A DNA stretch of 64,000 nucleotides, from assembly GCA_018826295.1 (NCBI GenBank), contig JAHJZX010000055.1, forward strand, positions 1-64,000. Direction: 5' to 3'. Numbering within the stretch: the stretch's first letter is position 1; each line of letters opens with the position of its first letter. The stretch comes from Gammaproteobacteria bacterium (GTDB lineage Bacteria > Pseudomonadota > Gammaproteobacteria > Enterobacterales > Alteromonadaceae). The notes below the pieces were generated by a model. That model ran no database searches. It saw nothing but the letters and a program-made list of their open reading frames with translations, and had not been told where the DNA came from. Positions 47,937 through 56,873 of the stretch are shown here, piece after piece. Position numbers and translations under genes: made by a program.

Positions 47937-49514
47937 TCAGATAATAGGCGCAAAAACCGTAAGCCTATCGACACTGGCGGCATTGCCCAAGCCATGAAAG
48001 GGCGCCACTTCCGCCAGGCGGCCTTGTTCACCATGCAGCGCAAGATAGTTAACTAATACCGTTTGTACCAGCAAATTCACGTTATTGGCCGCCACCGACG
48101 AGCCGGTTTCAACTGACGCATCGGCCCGCATAAAGCCAATTTGCTGGTGCCGGGCTTGTTCACTGGCGCTGCCACCTAATAAAGACGGCCTGCCTGTCGG
48201 GCTGTATACCAGTATAAATGACGCCGCTGTTGAGGAGTTATCGCCGGTCCACTCGCCTTTGCCTCGGCCCAGCTCAGACTCATCTATACGGCCATTACTG
48301 GCCACCGAGCCATCACTGTATACATACAGCATTAGTGGCTGATTCACCCTTGCCGCATATTCCAGACAGGCGCCAATGCAGCGGCCAGCCCGCAAGTCGC
48401 GCAGCTCGCCGGTACCGCGCTCACCGGTATGGTAGTCATAACCGCCAAGGGTAACAGAGCCGGCCCCGGCAAAGCCGTTAACCACCAGCTTCATTACCGA
48501 GGCGGTTTTGCGAAACTCAGCGTCGCTATTAAATTCTTCCGCGCTGAAAATACCGGCAGGGCCAACGATATCTGTATCGGCGGCCGGGTCCAGCGTCGCC
48601 GGATTGCCGAAGCGATCGGCCAAATCGGCACTTTTCACATAACCACAGCGCAGCAGATCTTTAATCACCGCATCACGGCTGATATTGGTATTAACGTTAG
48701 CCAGTTTACTGTCGCTGATGCGCTGTACCGACTCCATTACCGCCACCGCATCGCTTTGGTTGAGCAAACCAAACAAGTCGCCGACATCTACCAGGCCGGT
48801 TACATCACTGGGCCGGTCTATTTTGGTTGGCCTAAGCTCAGGATTATAAAACTCGATCGGTGCCATAGAGTTTGCCCCCGAGTCGGAATTGCGCGAACCT
48901 ATCAGCGGCATCAGCGAACCGCTGGCACCGGCTTTGGCGATAGCATACATAGGGTTGTGCGGGTTATTGCCGGTATCGTTTTCAGAGCGCGACGGCAGCA
49001 CAGCGCCATTGGTCATGGCCTGCGTGGCCATAGAGGTGCGCTCTAAAATGCCGGCCAGCATTTGCGAGTCGCTATGAAAAGCTAAACCCAGCTGGCTGTT
49101 AACAAAGCCCGCCGCCGGATCAGCGCTGTTTACCGCCTGCGGCACCATATCGGCCGGCAAACCTAATTTGCTGTATCCTTGAACCGATAGAAAATCCAGC
49201 TGACCACCGGCGCCGCCCACCAACACATTAGAACCGGCAATATTGGCACCGCCGGCCAGATCAAAACAGATAAACGGAATTTTGCCGGCACCCTGCACGT
49301 TAATACCACATTGTTGTTTTAGTGCTTCTAAATCAGGTGATAAATCGGCATAGGCTTTACCCGGGTTAGCAAACAAGCTCAATACCGAGCCACTGGTGAG
49401 TACCGCTGCGCCAAAGCTCATGCCGCAGGCAATAAAGTCGCGCCGGCTCACCGGCTTACTATGGCAGGCGTGCAACAACGGACTGTCTGGCTGTAAGCTT
49501 GCTTTACGTTTCAT
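47937..49514 (-). CDS. Tat-exported DUF1501 family protein
   Basis: 525 aa. The N terminus carries a twin-arginine signal (PVSRRDFIACGMSFGAAVLT). The rest matches the DUF1501 family: FICFDLAGGANIAGSNVLVG, NPHNPMYAIAKAGASG, VTLGGYDYHTGERGTGELRD and LMLYVYSDGSVASN, an alkaline-phosphatase-superfamily-like fold of unknown activity. AGGAGA precedes the ATG at 49514; the frame is open to 49598. It is the last gene of the long operon, 10 bp after the LamG/cytochrome gene. Such proteins are often encoded with multi-domain c-type cytochromes, as here. Confidence 0.85.
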   Translation of the reverse strand: MKRKASLQPDSPLLHACHSKPVSRRDFIACGMSFGAAVLTSGSVLSLFANPGKAYADLSPDLEALKQQCGINVQGAGKIPFICFDLAGGANIAGSNVLVGGAGGQLDFLSVQGYSKLGLPADMVPQAVNSADPAAGFVNSQLGLAFHSDSQMLAGILERTSMATQAMTNGAVLPSRSENDTGNNPHNPMYAIAKAGASGSLMPLIGSRNSDSGANSMAPIEFYNPELRPTKIDRPSDVTGLVDVGDLFGLLNQSDAVAVMESVQRISDSKLANVNTNISRDAVIKDLLRCGYVKSADLADRFGNPATLDPAADTDIVGPAGIFSAEEFNSDAEFRKTASVMKLVVNGFAGAGSVTLGGYDYHTGERGTGELRDLRAGRCIGACLEYAARVNQPLMLYVYSDGSVASNGRIDESELGRGKGEWTGDNSSTAASFILVYSPTGRPSLLGGSASEQARHQQIGFMRADASVETGSSVAANNVNLLVQTVLVNYLALHGEQGRLAEVAPFHGLGNAASVDRLTVFAPII

Positions 49515-49524
49515 GTTATTTCTC

Positions 49525-51951
49525 CTACTGCAGCAACAGTTCTGCACTGGCCAGTACCGCAGTACAGGCCGCTTTGGCAATGGTTTGACTGCGATCATTG
49601 CTGCAGCTGGTGCTGCAGTTACTTAGCCGGTTGATCAGTGCGTCCAGCTCGGCTGCCACCTCAGTGCGCTCAGCCGAAGTTTGCACCGCCAACGGCATTA
49701 AGCGATCCAGTAGCGGCTCAACAAACAAGGCCCGGTTAGCCTCGCTGTACACTGTCGCCGGCGTGGCAGAAAAATCCACTTGCGCAAACCAGCTTTGACG
49801 GATGGCATTGTCATTTATAGCCGCATTGCAATACGCAATACCCAGCTGGGTAATTGCCATTTGCTGCGCTGAAACAAAGGTATCAACGCTATCTGCCGAG
49901 GGTAACTGGCGCTGAATGGTTTGGTATACCTGTGCCACGCCGCTGTGCTGCTGTCCGACACCGGTTAGTGCACTCATGCTGGCATGAATTTCGGCAAAGG
50001 TTCTAAGGCCTATATCACTGTTTGGCTGCGCCACGGCAATAATTTGCTGCAGCGGCGCTGTTGTCGTAGTACGGACATTTTCCCGACTACCAATACGGGC
50101 AAACGACAGAAAAAACTCATCGCTGGCAATGCCCTGCTCGGCAGCAATTATAGTGCCCAGTGCCGATAGCGGCTGGCCCGCAGCCAATGCAGTGCCGCCG
50201 GCCAGCGTAAATTGTTGCTTCAGCCAGGCCTGACCGGTTACTACTTCTTTGCCGTTTAACCCCAGCGCCATACCACTGATCTGCAGCTCATCCGTTAAAC
50301 TGCGGCCTTCGAGGTTAACCAGATAAGGCGCGTTAAATAAATAGGAGTAGCTGTCAAACTGGGCCACCTCAAATACGATATAGCTGTCTGCAACATCAAT
50401 GAGATCGCCAACACCAAACAGCAGATAGAACTTTTGCCCTACCCCGACATCATAATTTTGCTGAATTTGTGCTGCTGTTAGTGCCTTATTGTGAATGGCC
50501 AACAGTCTGATGCTGCCCTGCCACTGCAGGTTACCATTGGCTTCGTTACCAAGGATAAGCGCATAAGTATCATCCCAGTTACGAATGGCCGCCGCCGTAT
50601 CGCGCACACCGGTGTCCTGGCCGTTGACATAAATTCGCCGGCCATTTACCGGGTCCTGCGTCAGCACCACATGCTGTAATGTGGCCTGCAGCACTTCGTC
50701 TGCATCTGCGGTGCTAAGCGCCGGTATACCGGCAAAATCACTACTGTCAGAGCGCAGTAAAAAATCATAGTTATACTGGCTTTGACCCAGTGTCAGATTG
50801 CGCTCGGTATTGCTGCCGGCATAACTGACAATGGCCGCCGGCCCCTCCTGGGTAACATTGGCCGGTACCAGCCAGGCTTCGATGCTAAGCTCGCCAGTAG
50901 CAGAAATAAGCTGCGCCAGCTTACGGCTGTTTTGGGTGCTGGCCTGGGCCCGGCCAGAGTTTATTTGCAAGCCCCAACCTGTTATCCAGTTAATATCGCC
51001 CTGCAGACTTAAGTTAGCCGCCGGTTCAACGCCTGAGGTATCATAAGCAATAGCACCTTCCCCGGTTTTAAACTGGTAAAAGGCAATCTGGCTGGCTTCA
51101 AACCGGCCGCCACTGGAGGCGACCACACCGTCATCCAGCCGCAATGCTTTAGAGACAACAAGCGCCGGATCGATAGCGGTTAGCTCAACGCTGGCAGCAA
51201 TTTGTGTTATCGCGCTTAGCATGTCAGCAGCATTAGCTGTGCAATCGGACCAACAGTTATGGAACTCACCGCCTAAGCGGGCGACAAAACGTGACAGCTC
51301 GGGTGTATCCAGATTAATCAGCTTGCGGCTGGCCTCGTAGGCGGCCGCCAGATTGGCATCAGCAAAAAACGGCGCTTGTGCTTGTGCAGCATCCGGCGCA
51401 TGGCAATTAACACAGTATTGCCGCAATAACGGATAAACCGTGCTGCTAAACAATGCCGGCTCTGCCGGTAACGCTTTGCTGGCACCCGGCTCACGCACCG
51501 GCGGCGCCACCAGCGTTACCGCTGCGGCTTCAGTGTCGCTGCTGTTGGCCCAGTTACGCAGCCACTGCGTTAAGGTATCGCCACAGGCCGTATCGCTGGC
51601 CAGCCAACAGTTGTGGCCGCCACTGACTTTAGTCACCAGTAAAGACTGCGCCGGATCGGCCAGGTTAACCAGTGGCGTAACCGCAGCATAAGCCTGGTTA
51701 ATATCGTCATTCCGGGCAAAAAATGGTGCTGTGTTACCCTGCACATGACAGGCACCACAACGGCTACTCAGCGCAATATTGTCCCACAGTGTCAGTTTAA
51801 ATAACTGAATATCATCGGTTTGCGGCGCAGGGCCGGTGTAATTGGTGTTGTCTTCCTGCACCGGCGGCGGCGGGTTCTGCTCGACTTCAGCGCCACCACA
51901 GCCGCCAAGCAACAAGCTGCATACTAGTATGGGTATGGCATAGTATTTCAT
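49525..51951 (-). CDS. Lipoprotein with two c-type haem motifs and LamG-like domain
   Basis: 808 aa. Lipobox LLLGGC follows a short signal peptide. Two haem-binding motifs, CGACH and CVNCH, each start a homologous block that ends in a GG-x-HNCW motif (GGHNCW; GGEFHNCW). A concanavalin/LamG-like domain follows (about 330-500: LSIEAWLVPANVTQEGPAAI; HVVLTQDPVNGRRIYVNGQD; NLQWQGSIRLLAIHNKALTA). The C-terminal third is unfamiliar. It probably sits at the outer membrane as an electron-carrying or substrate-binding protein. ATG at 51951 is 7 nt after GGGAG; ATG at 51954 overlaps the upstream stop. Confidence 0.8.
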   Translation of the reverse strand: MKYYAIPILVCSLLLGGCGGAEVEQNPPPPVQEDNTNYTGPAPQTDDIQLFKLTLWDNIALSSRCGACHVQGNTAPFFARNDDINQAYAAVTPLVNLADPAQSLLVTKVSGGHNCWLASDTACGDTLTQWLRNWANSSDTEAAAVTLVAPPVREPGASKALPAEPALFSSTVYPLLRQYCVNCHAPDAAQAQAPFFADANLAAAYEASRKLINLDTPELSRFVARLGGEFHNCWSDCTANAADMLSAITQIAASVELTAIDPALVVSKALRLDDGVVASSGGRFEASQIAFYQFKTGEGAIAYDTSGVEPAANLSLQGDINWITGWGLQINSGRAQASTQNSRKLAQLISATGELSIEAWLVPANVTQEGPAAIVSYAGSNTERNLTLGQSQYNYDFLLRSDSSDFAGIPALSTADADEVLQATLQHVVLTQDPVNGRRIYVNGQDTGVRDTAAAIRNWDDTYALILGNEANGNLQWQGSIRLLAIHNKALTAAQIQQNYDVGVGQKFYLLFGVGDLIDVADSYIVFEVAQFDSYSYLFNAPYLVNLEGRSLTDELQISGMALGLNGKEVVTGQAWLKQQFTLAGGTALAAGQPLSALGTIIAAEQGIASDEFFLSFARIGSRENVRTTTTAPLQQIIAVAQPNSDIGLRTFAEIHASMSALTGVGQQHSGVAQVYQTIQRQLPSADSVDTFVSAQQMAITQLGIAYCNAAINDNAIRQSWFAQVDFSATPATVYSEANRALFVEPLLDRLMPLAVQTSAERTEVAAELDALINRLSNCSTSCSNDRSQTIAKAACTAVLASAELLLQ

Positions 51952-51953
51952 CA

Positions 51954-53186
51954 TCAGTCTCCCATACAATATAACGCCGTGTCGGCGAAGACCTGCTTCA
52001 TCCGGTAGCCGCCGGCTTTAAAGCTGTCGGTAATGCTATGCAGCGCATTGACATCACTGAGGCTTTGCGGCTCGCGTAAACAGACGGTACGAAACGCTTT
52101 TTTAACCTGACACTGGGCAAAGGCTTCGGTATGCGCCAGCTCCTGGCCCAGACTTTTGGCACCATTACCCTGGCCTGATAAAGTGTTGTCCCAGCCCAGT
52201 GACTGGTTCTGGCCTTCACGCCAGTAATTTTGCCAGCTGTCATCCGGCGTACTAAAACCGTACGGAAAGGTGCCGGCATTAATATGATACTTCGGCTGCA
52301 CCCGGCTTTGCGTCTGGCTGTTTAGCGTGCCCGGCGCCTGATAAAAAATACGGCCATTACTGCCGTCTTCATCGGTAAACTGGTAGTCGTAGTAAGCAAA
52401 AGCCTGCGCCAGTGGGTCCATACCGGCATGACAACCAACACAACGGTTGTTAAATATACGGCTGTCGCCGCCCGGGCTGCGGCTGACATCCTGGCGGATC
52501 CGATCGGTTGGCCGGCTGATATCCTGCAGCGGCTCTAAATCCGTACACAACTGGCTCATCAGGGTAAAGCGGAACATGGCACGGTTAGTACCGAGGTAAA
52601 AAAATGCTTTGGCCGCCGCGCGGCTGGTCATTACCCCGGCAGCGGCATCGGCCGGTATACCATTTAGCGTGCTTTGTGCCCTGGGCTGCAGATACTGGGC
52701 TAAATCAACCGCCTGCTGCTCCAGCGCCAGATAGTGCGCATTGCTGTCGCTCTGATAAGGCGGCAAGCCTAAGCTGTCAGCGCCAATATATAAGATATCG
52801 GTTTGCAGCAGCTGGCGGTAATCTGCATCATCGCGCACTAAGCCGATTACGGTAGCGACATAGTCATTTAATGGCTCAAACACATCCTGATCGCGATTCG
52901 TCGCGGCGGTGGCAAACAACTTTAATGTGGTACGGTAAAAGTCAGGATGCTGCATGGCCAGCCCGGCCGCAGCGCTGCCATTGCCGCTTTCCAGCAATGC
53001 CTGCATCTGGCTTAATGTCGTCGCATCAGCGGGTACACCGGCTAATCTGTCATGCAGCCGCCGGGCTTGCTCTAAAGAGCCCGCCAGTGCCGGGCTGTTG
53101 TGCAGCAACAGCGCCAGCATAAAGCAGCCCGTAGCTATCGTAGTAGTTATCGTAGTAGCTATCGTAGTACTTATCACAGTACGCAT
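51954..53186 (-). CDS. Exported mono-haem cytochrome-like protein
   Basis: 410 aa with an odd signal peptide built on a 4-residue repeat (VISTTIATTITTTIAT) before GCFMLALLLHNSPALA. One CVGCH motif (about residue 250: RIFNNRCVGCHAGMDPLAQA) and a C-terminal segment HTEAFAQCQVKKAFRTVCLR resembling the DUF1585-type cytochrome tail, where a conserved Cys pair is seen. GGAGG stands 9 nt before the ATG at 53186, so the repetitive leader is translated. It overlaps the following gene's start and is 17 bp after the AgmX/PglI gene. The substrate is unknown. Confidence 0.78.
   Translation of the reverse strand: MRTVISTTIATTITTTIATGCFMLALLLHNSPALAGSLEQARRLHDRLAGVPADATTLSQMQALLESGNGSAAAGLAMQHPDFYRTTLKLFATAATNRDQDVFEPLNDYVATVIGLVRDDADYRQLLQTDILYIGADSLGLPPYQSDSNAHYLALEQQAVDLAQYLQPRAQSTLNGIPADAAAGVMTSRAAAKAFFYLGTNRAMFRFTLMSQLCTDLEPLQDISRPTDRIRQDVSRSPGGDSRIFNNRCVGCHAGMDPLAQAFAYYDYQFTDEDGSNGRIFYQAPGTLNSQTQSRVQPKYHINAGTFPYGFSTPDDSWQNYWREGQNQSLGWDNTLSGQGNGAKSLGQELAHTEAFAQCQVKKAFRTVCLREPQSLSDVNALHSITDSFKAGGYRMKQVFADTALYCMGD
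53136..53183 (-). repeat. 12-bp tandem repeat inside a signal-peptide coding region
   Basis: Four 12-bp units with TATCGTAGTAGT as the type (53136, 53148, 53160, 53172; the last degenerate). They encode the Ile-Xaa-Thr-Thr steps of the signal peptide. Because 12 is divisible by three, slippage alters leader length in frame. Confidence 0.85.
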
Positions 53187-53203
53187 CGTTATTTACCTCC
53201 GGA

Positions 53204-54154
53204 TTAGCCCGGTAAGAACTCAACTGTCCAGGTTGAACGGGTTAGCGCCACCTGGGCCGCGCCAAAATTTACCCCACGCAGGCGCAGCGTTAGTTGCCGC
53301 TCCAGTTTGCTGTCGTTTAACTCGCTGCGCACTATACTGACGTCGGCCAGGCTGCCATCCGGGTTAATTACCAGTTCAAACACTACCTTGCCTTTTAGCA
53401 GCGGATTGGCCCGCAGTGCCCGGCTGTACAAGGTATAGAGGCTACTTTTATTGGCCTCCAACACCCGGCGGATTTCCGCTTCAGACCGGCCCTGGCCGCC
53501 ACTACTGCTGCTGTTATTGCTGCGCGGCTGGACATCTTTGCGACCGGTTGCCGACAAGCCTTGCAGAGCCGTTTCGGCCAGCGCCGTCGAGCCGGTGTCG
53601 GCCAGTTCAGAGCGGACAATATCACCGGCTACTGCAGCCGCCTCTGCTGTGGCAAAGGTTTTAGCGGCTTCATTGCGCAGCAACGTACGTTCGACCTGGG
53701 TAGCCTGTTGCTCTCCGCTGCTTTTTACCTGCGGTGCAGTATTGTTAAGCTGAAAACTTTGTCGCAAGGCGGCTAAGTCGTCGCGCATTGCCATTAATCC
53801 TGCCTGTTCGGCTTGCTGACGAGCCAGTTGCGGATCCGGTTTTACCTGCTCAGGTGTGGCCTCTACCGGTTGCGGTTCTGGTTTAGGCGGCTCGATAATT
53901 TGCTCAGGCTGCGGCTCTGGTTCCGGCGGTGGTGGCGCTTTACGCTCTTCAAGCAGCACCCGCGCCAGCTGCGGCGGTAACTGCTCCTGTAGCTGCCGGC
54001 TGCGCTCTGGCACGGTAATCGCCGGCACCACAACCGACACCAGCAACCATATCACCAGGCCCGCCAGCAGCAGACGGTAAAAGGTTCTATCTTCGCCGGC
54101 CAACTGCAGCGTCTGATTAAACTGCGGTGTCATAGCGCTACTCACACTGCTCAT
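53204..54154 (-). CDS. AgmX/PglI-type TonB-like energy transducer
   Basis: 316 aa. One N-terminal membrane helix (about 25-45, LLLAGLVIWLLVSVVVPAIT), a Pro/Glu periplasmic stretch (PPPPEPEPQPEQIIEPPKPE), a coiled region and a C-terminal AgmX/PglI domain: AEIRRVLEANKSSLYTLYSR, GKVVFELVINPDGSLADVSI, RLRGVNFGAA. In myxobacteria this domain occurs in GltG/GltJ-type gliding proteins, linking an inner-membrane motor to the outer envelope. ATG at 54154 overlaps the TGA of the ExbD gene (ATGA) and has GGAGG upstream; the frame is open to 54232. Confidence 0.85.
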   Translation of the reverse strand: MSSVSSAMTPQFNQTLQLAGEDRTFYRLLLAGLVIWLLVSVVVPAITVPERSRQLQEQLPPQLARVLLEERKAPPPPEPEPQPEQIIEPPKPEPQPVEATPEQVKPDPQLARQQAEQAGLMAMRDDLAALRQSFQLNNTAPQVKSSGEQQATQVERTLLRNEAAKTFATAEAAAVAGDIVRSELADTGSTALAETALQGLSATGRKDVQPRSNNSSSSGGQGRSEAEIRRVLEANKSSLYTLYSRALRANPLLKGKVVFELVINPDGSLADVSIVRSELNDSKLERQLTLRLRGVNFGAAQVALTRSTWTVEFLPG

Positions 54155-54681
54155 GGCGCCTCCGACGGCGCTGTCGCAGCGGCTGTCAGCTCTACCGCTA
54201 GCGACAAGTCCCGGTATTCGGTAGTGGCGCAAATTGCCATCAGTTGACGTAACACCAGATAAGGTGTCGCCGCATCGCCCAGCAAGGTCAGGGCCCGGCC
54301 GGTTGGCTGCTGCGCTTCCGTTAACGGCGCGGCGCGTGCCGAAAGATAGTTCAGCTCAGCCGTTAAGGCTGTGGCCAACTCCGGTTGCCAGACGCTGACA
54401 TCCTGTTGCCAGTCCCCCTGCCATAACGGTTTGCCCTGCACTAAAATGCCGTTAGCAGTGATCGTCAGCATCACCTGTTCGGTCGGCAACTGCTCTGACA
54501 CCGAACGCGGCAGGCTGATATCCTTATTACTTTGCAATACCTTAACTTCGGATTGGTTAACCATCAGGAAAAATACCAAGATGGTAAAAATATCCATCAA
54601 CGCCACCAGATTTAACTTGCTGGCCTGCGCCAGCCGCTGGTTTTGCCGCGCCAGCCGTTTTGCACGAAATGACATCTTCAT
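54151..54681 (-). CDS. TolR/ExbD-like motor protein, canonical
   Basis: 176 aa. N-terminal basic tail, then the single helix LNLVALMDIFTILVFFLMVN with the canonical proton-carrying Asp at D30, and a periplasmic domain with the usual strand-helix order (ISLPRSVSEQLPTEQVMLTI; GDAATPYLVLRQLMAICATT). With TolQ-like ExbB it converts proton-motive force to movement. It overlaps the preceding ExbD gene by 4 bp and the AgmX/PglI gene by 4 bp. Confidence 0.9.
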   Translation of the reverse strand: MKMSFRAKRLARQNQRLAQASKLNLVALMDIFTILVFFLMVNQSEVKVLQSNKDISLPRSVSEQLPTEQVMLTITANGILVQGKPLWQGDWQQDVSVWQPELATALTAELNYLSARAAPLTEAQQPTGRALTLLGDAATPYLVLRQLMAICATTEYRDLSLAVELTAAATAPSEAP

Positions 54682-55205
54682 GGTGCGTCCTCCGCCTGCG
54701 GTAACTGGCCTAACGCAATTTGCGGAAACAATTCTGCATCCACCAGCTGGGCCGCCACTACCGCTTTAAACGAACGGACGGTGTCCATTGCCGTGATCAG
54801 CGTCTGGTAGTCCAGCTCATCCGGCGCCAGTATGCTGATATCCTGCTTTTCAATCTGCTTTTGCTGCAAAATCAGTTTTAAATCCTGCAAATACAGGCTT
54901 AGTGCAGCAAAATCATGCTGGCCCTGCTCGGTAAGCTCAAATACCCGCAACGGTTCACCGGCCGGGTAATTCAGCCGCAGCCGGTCAGCATGAATTTCCA
55001 GCTCCAGTTGTTGTGGCTGCTGTTGCTCCTGCTGCAGTTGTTGCTCACTAAGCGGCGGCAACTGAATATGCAACACCCGGATCTGGGTGAACACCAGGCT
55101 GAGCAGCAATACCGGCACCAGCACGATCATCAGGTTCATAAAGGACGTGATATCAAGCTCTGCATCGGCTATGGCAGCTTTACGCCTTCTGAACATCCGC
55201 GCCAC
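54678..55205 (-). CDS. TolR/ExbD-like motor protein with altered membrane Asp
   Basis: 175 aa. The helix reads LDITSFMNLMIVLVPVLLLS: aligned with E. coli ExbD INVTPFIDVMLVLLIIF, the essential Asp is Asn (N24) and the Asn six residues before is Asp (D18). The periplasmic part is Gln-rich (QQLQQEQQQPQQLELEI) and ends FKAVVAAQLVDAELFPQIAL, a TolR-like last block. It overlaps the ExbB gene by 26 bp. A partner role to the canonical paralogue is likely. Confidence 0.87.
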   Translation of the reverse strand: MARMFRRRKAAIADAELDITSFMNLMIVLVPVLLLSLVFTQIRVLHIQLPPLSEQQLQQEQQQPQQLELEIHADRLRLNYPAGEPLRVFELTEQGQHDFAALSLYLQDLKLILQQKQIEKQDISILAPDELDYQTLITAMDTVRSFKAVVAAQLVDAELFPQIALGQLPQAEDAP

Positions 55206-55839
55206 CTTCTGCTTTTTTTGCCAGGCTGTTCATCAGCTTAATGCCGACCATTTCCATGGTGTCGATAATACTGGCGGTTTTACCCTGCAGCAGTGAATGA
55301 ACAAACACCAGCGGTATCGCCGTGATCAAACCAAAGGCCGTGGTGTTCATTGCTACCGAAATACTGGATGATAACAAGCTGGCTTTTTCCGACGGGTCGG
55401 CATTGGCTACTGCAGAAAACGCAGCAATTAACCCCATAATGGTGCCCAGCAGGCCCAGCAAGGTGGCGACATTAGCCAGCGTAGCTAAAAACGGCGTGCG
55501 CTTTTGCAACCGCAGGCTGTATTCCAGTACCACCTCTTCCATGGCGTATTCCATATCTTCGCGCCGCTGTGACAATTGCAGCCGGTTTACCCCGCTGGCC
55601 AGCATAGCCAACAACGGCGCCGCACTGCTGGCTGCCAGCTCGGTAATACGCGGCGTATCAGCCTGGGTTACCGCAGTTTGCACCTGGCGAAAAGCGCGTT
55701 GATTGACAGCGTAAACCGAGCGCAAAAACCACCAACGTTCGACGGCAATCACAATGCCCAACAGCAGAATAAAAGCGATCGGATACATAAAGGCACCGCC
55801 TTCCTGTAAAAACCGGATTGTGCCGTGAAAAAAATCCAT
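55180..55839 (-). CDS. TolQ/ExbB/MotA-like proton channel
   Basis: 219 aa with three membrane helices: 14-34 (GGAFMYPIAFILLLGIVIAV), about 115-140 (TPFLATLANVATLLGLLGTI MGLIAAFSAV read as one helix pair region) and about 160-185 (MNTTAFGLITAIPLVFVHSL). The TolQ signature L..A..ATLLGLLGT..G is intact. ATG at 55839 has GAGG 9 nt upstream; a TTG one codon earlier is in frame. It starts the ExbB-ExbD-ExbD-AgmX block. Confidence 0.93.
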   Translation of the reverse strand: MDFFHGTIRFLQEGGAFMYPIAFILLLGIVIAVERWWFLRSVYAVNQRAFRQVQTAVTQADTPRITELAASSAAPLLAMLASGVNRLQLSQRREDMEYAMEEVVLEYSLRLQKRTPFLATLANVATLLGLLGTIMGLIAAFSAVANADPSEKASLLSSSISVAMNTTAFGLITAIPLVFVHSLLQGKTASIIDTMEMVGIKLMNSLAKKAEGGADVQKA

Positions 55840-55852
55840 CAAATATGTCCTC

Positions 55853-56224
55853 TTATTGTTGTTGTTCCGGGTTAACTAAACGGGTTTGTACCGCGCCTTG
55901 CTGCACGGCGATAAAACGTAAAAATTGCTGCCTGTCCAGCGGTGACACCCTGATTTGCGGCGCAGCCAGGCTGGAAGGGGGAATACGGATGTGCCCGACC
56001 GGTTGCTGCCAGGGCAACACATAAATGGTTTTCGGCTGTTCCTGATTACCACTGATAGTGGATTCAAGCTGCACACTTTGTGGCAGGCGCTGTTGCGCGT
56101 TTTGCCGCACACCAGGCTGGGCACTTTGTGGCACGGATTGCTGCGCATCTTGTTGCACAGATTGCTGCGCACGGGGCGCCAGGCTAAAACAACACATCAG
56201 GCATGCCAGAATACACTTAGTCAT
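55853..56224 (-). CDS. Small secreted Gln-rich protein
   Basis: 123 aa. Signal peptide about 1-20 (KCILACLMCCFSLAPRAQ), a Gln/Ser low-complexity stretch (QSVQQDAQQSVPQSAQPGVR), then a conserved-looking end with YVLPWQQPVGHIRIPPSSL and IRVSPLDRQQFLRFIAV. No family recognised. ATG at 56224 has AGGAG 7 nt upstream; ATG at 56230 is too close. It lies 13 bp before exbB and overlaps the TPR lipoprotein gene by 8 bp, so it is part of the envelope machine operon. Confidence 0.65.
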   Translation of the reverse strand: MTKCILACLMCCFSLAPRAQQSVQQDAQQSVPQSAQPGVRQNAQQRLPQSVQLESTISGNQEQPKTIYVLPWQQPVGHIRIPPSSLAAPQIRVSPLDRQQFLRFIAVQQGAVQTRLVNPEQQQ

Positions 56225-56873
56225 TGCCATTCTCCTGCAAGGTTGCTGCCGGCACAGCGCTGTCGGTTAAGTGCTGCGAGTCCAACTCTTGCTCAAGTAA
56301 AGCCAGCCACAGTTTTACCTGTTCATCTTGTGTCAGCTGATAATATTGCTGGTAGTGATAATGCGCCTGCAATGGCAAGCCCAGATACAGTTCATATAAA
56401 AACGCCAGGTTTTTATGCGCCATGGCATAGGGCTCGCTACCGGCCAGCGCCTGTTTAAAATGCCGCTCGGCAGCGCGCATATCACCGCGCTGTCGTGCCA
56501 GCACACCGAGTAAATTATGGCTGTCGCTATGTTGTGGTGCCACGTCAACCGCTTGCTGCAAACTAAGCTGAGCTGCATCTGTCTGCCCGCTATACCACTG
56601 GGCCAGCGCCAGGTTGTACCAGATACCACCGGCCTCAGGTGCCTGTTTGCTGAGCTGGTTAAATTGGCTTAGCGCCGCTGGGTAATCTTTGTCCAGCAAC
56701 AATTGTTTTGCTGCAGTAAATTGCTGCTGCAGTTCCGCTGTTAATTGCGGCCTGGTTGTAACCACGGTTTCAGCCTCTGGCACAGTGACCGGCGTATCAA
56801 TTACCGGTTGCGATGGCGGCAACTGAGCACAAGCCGATAACAGTAACAGGCTTAAGCCACTAATACGCTTCAT
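56217..56873 (-). CDS. TPR lipoprotein
   Basis: 218 aa. Lipobox LLSAC gives a lipoprotein of about 203 residues. TPR motifs are clear in the centre: AAKQLLLDKDYPAALSQFNQ, GGIWYNLALAQWYSGQTDAA, HNLLGVLARQRGDMRAAERH, AHKNLAFLYELYLG. Such TPR lipoproteins occur beside TolQR-type motors as assembly or coupling factors (for example GltE/AglT in Myxococcus). It overlaps its neighbours at both ends. Confidence 0.85.
   Translation of the reverse strand: MKRISGLSLLLLSACAQLPPSQPVIDTPVTVPEAETVVTTRPQLTAELQQQFTAAKQLLLDKDYPAALSQFNQLSKQAPEAGGIWYNLALAQWYSGQTDAAQLSLQQAVDVAPQHSDSHNLLGVLARQRGDMRAAERHFKQALAGSEPYAMAHKNLAFLYELYLGLPLQAHYHYQQYYQLTQDEQVKLWLALLEQELDSQHLTDSAVPAATLQENGND

Noticed and set aside
53204-55839. 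Ordinary TonB-ExbB-ExbD complex for receptor-mediated uptake
   Set aside because: No TonB-dependent receptor nearby, two ExbD paralogues, an AgmX/PglI C-terminal domain and large TPR partners point to an Agl/Glt-like machine.
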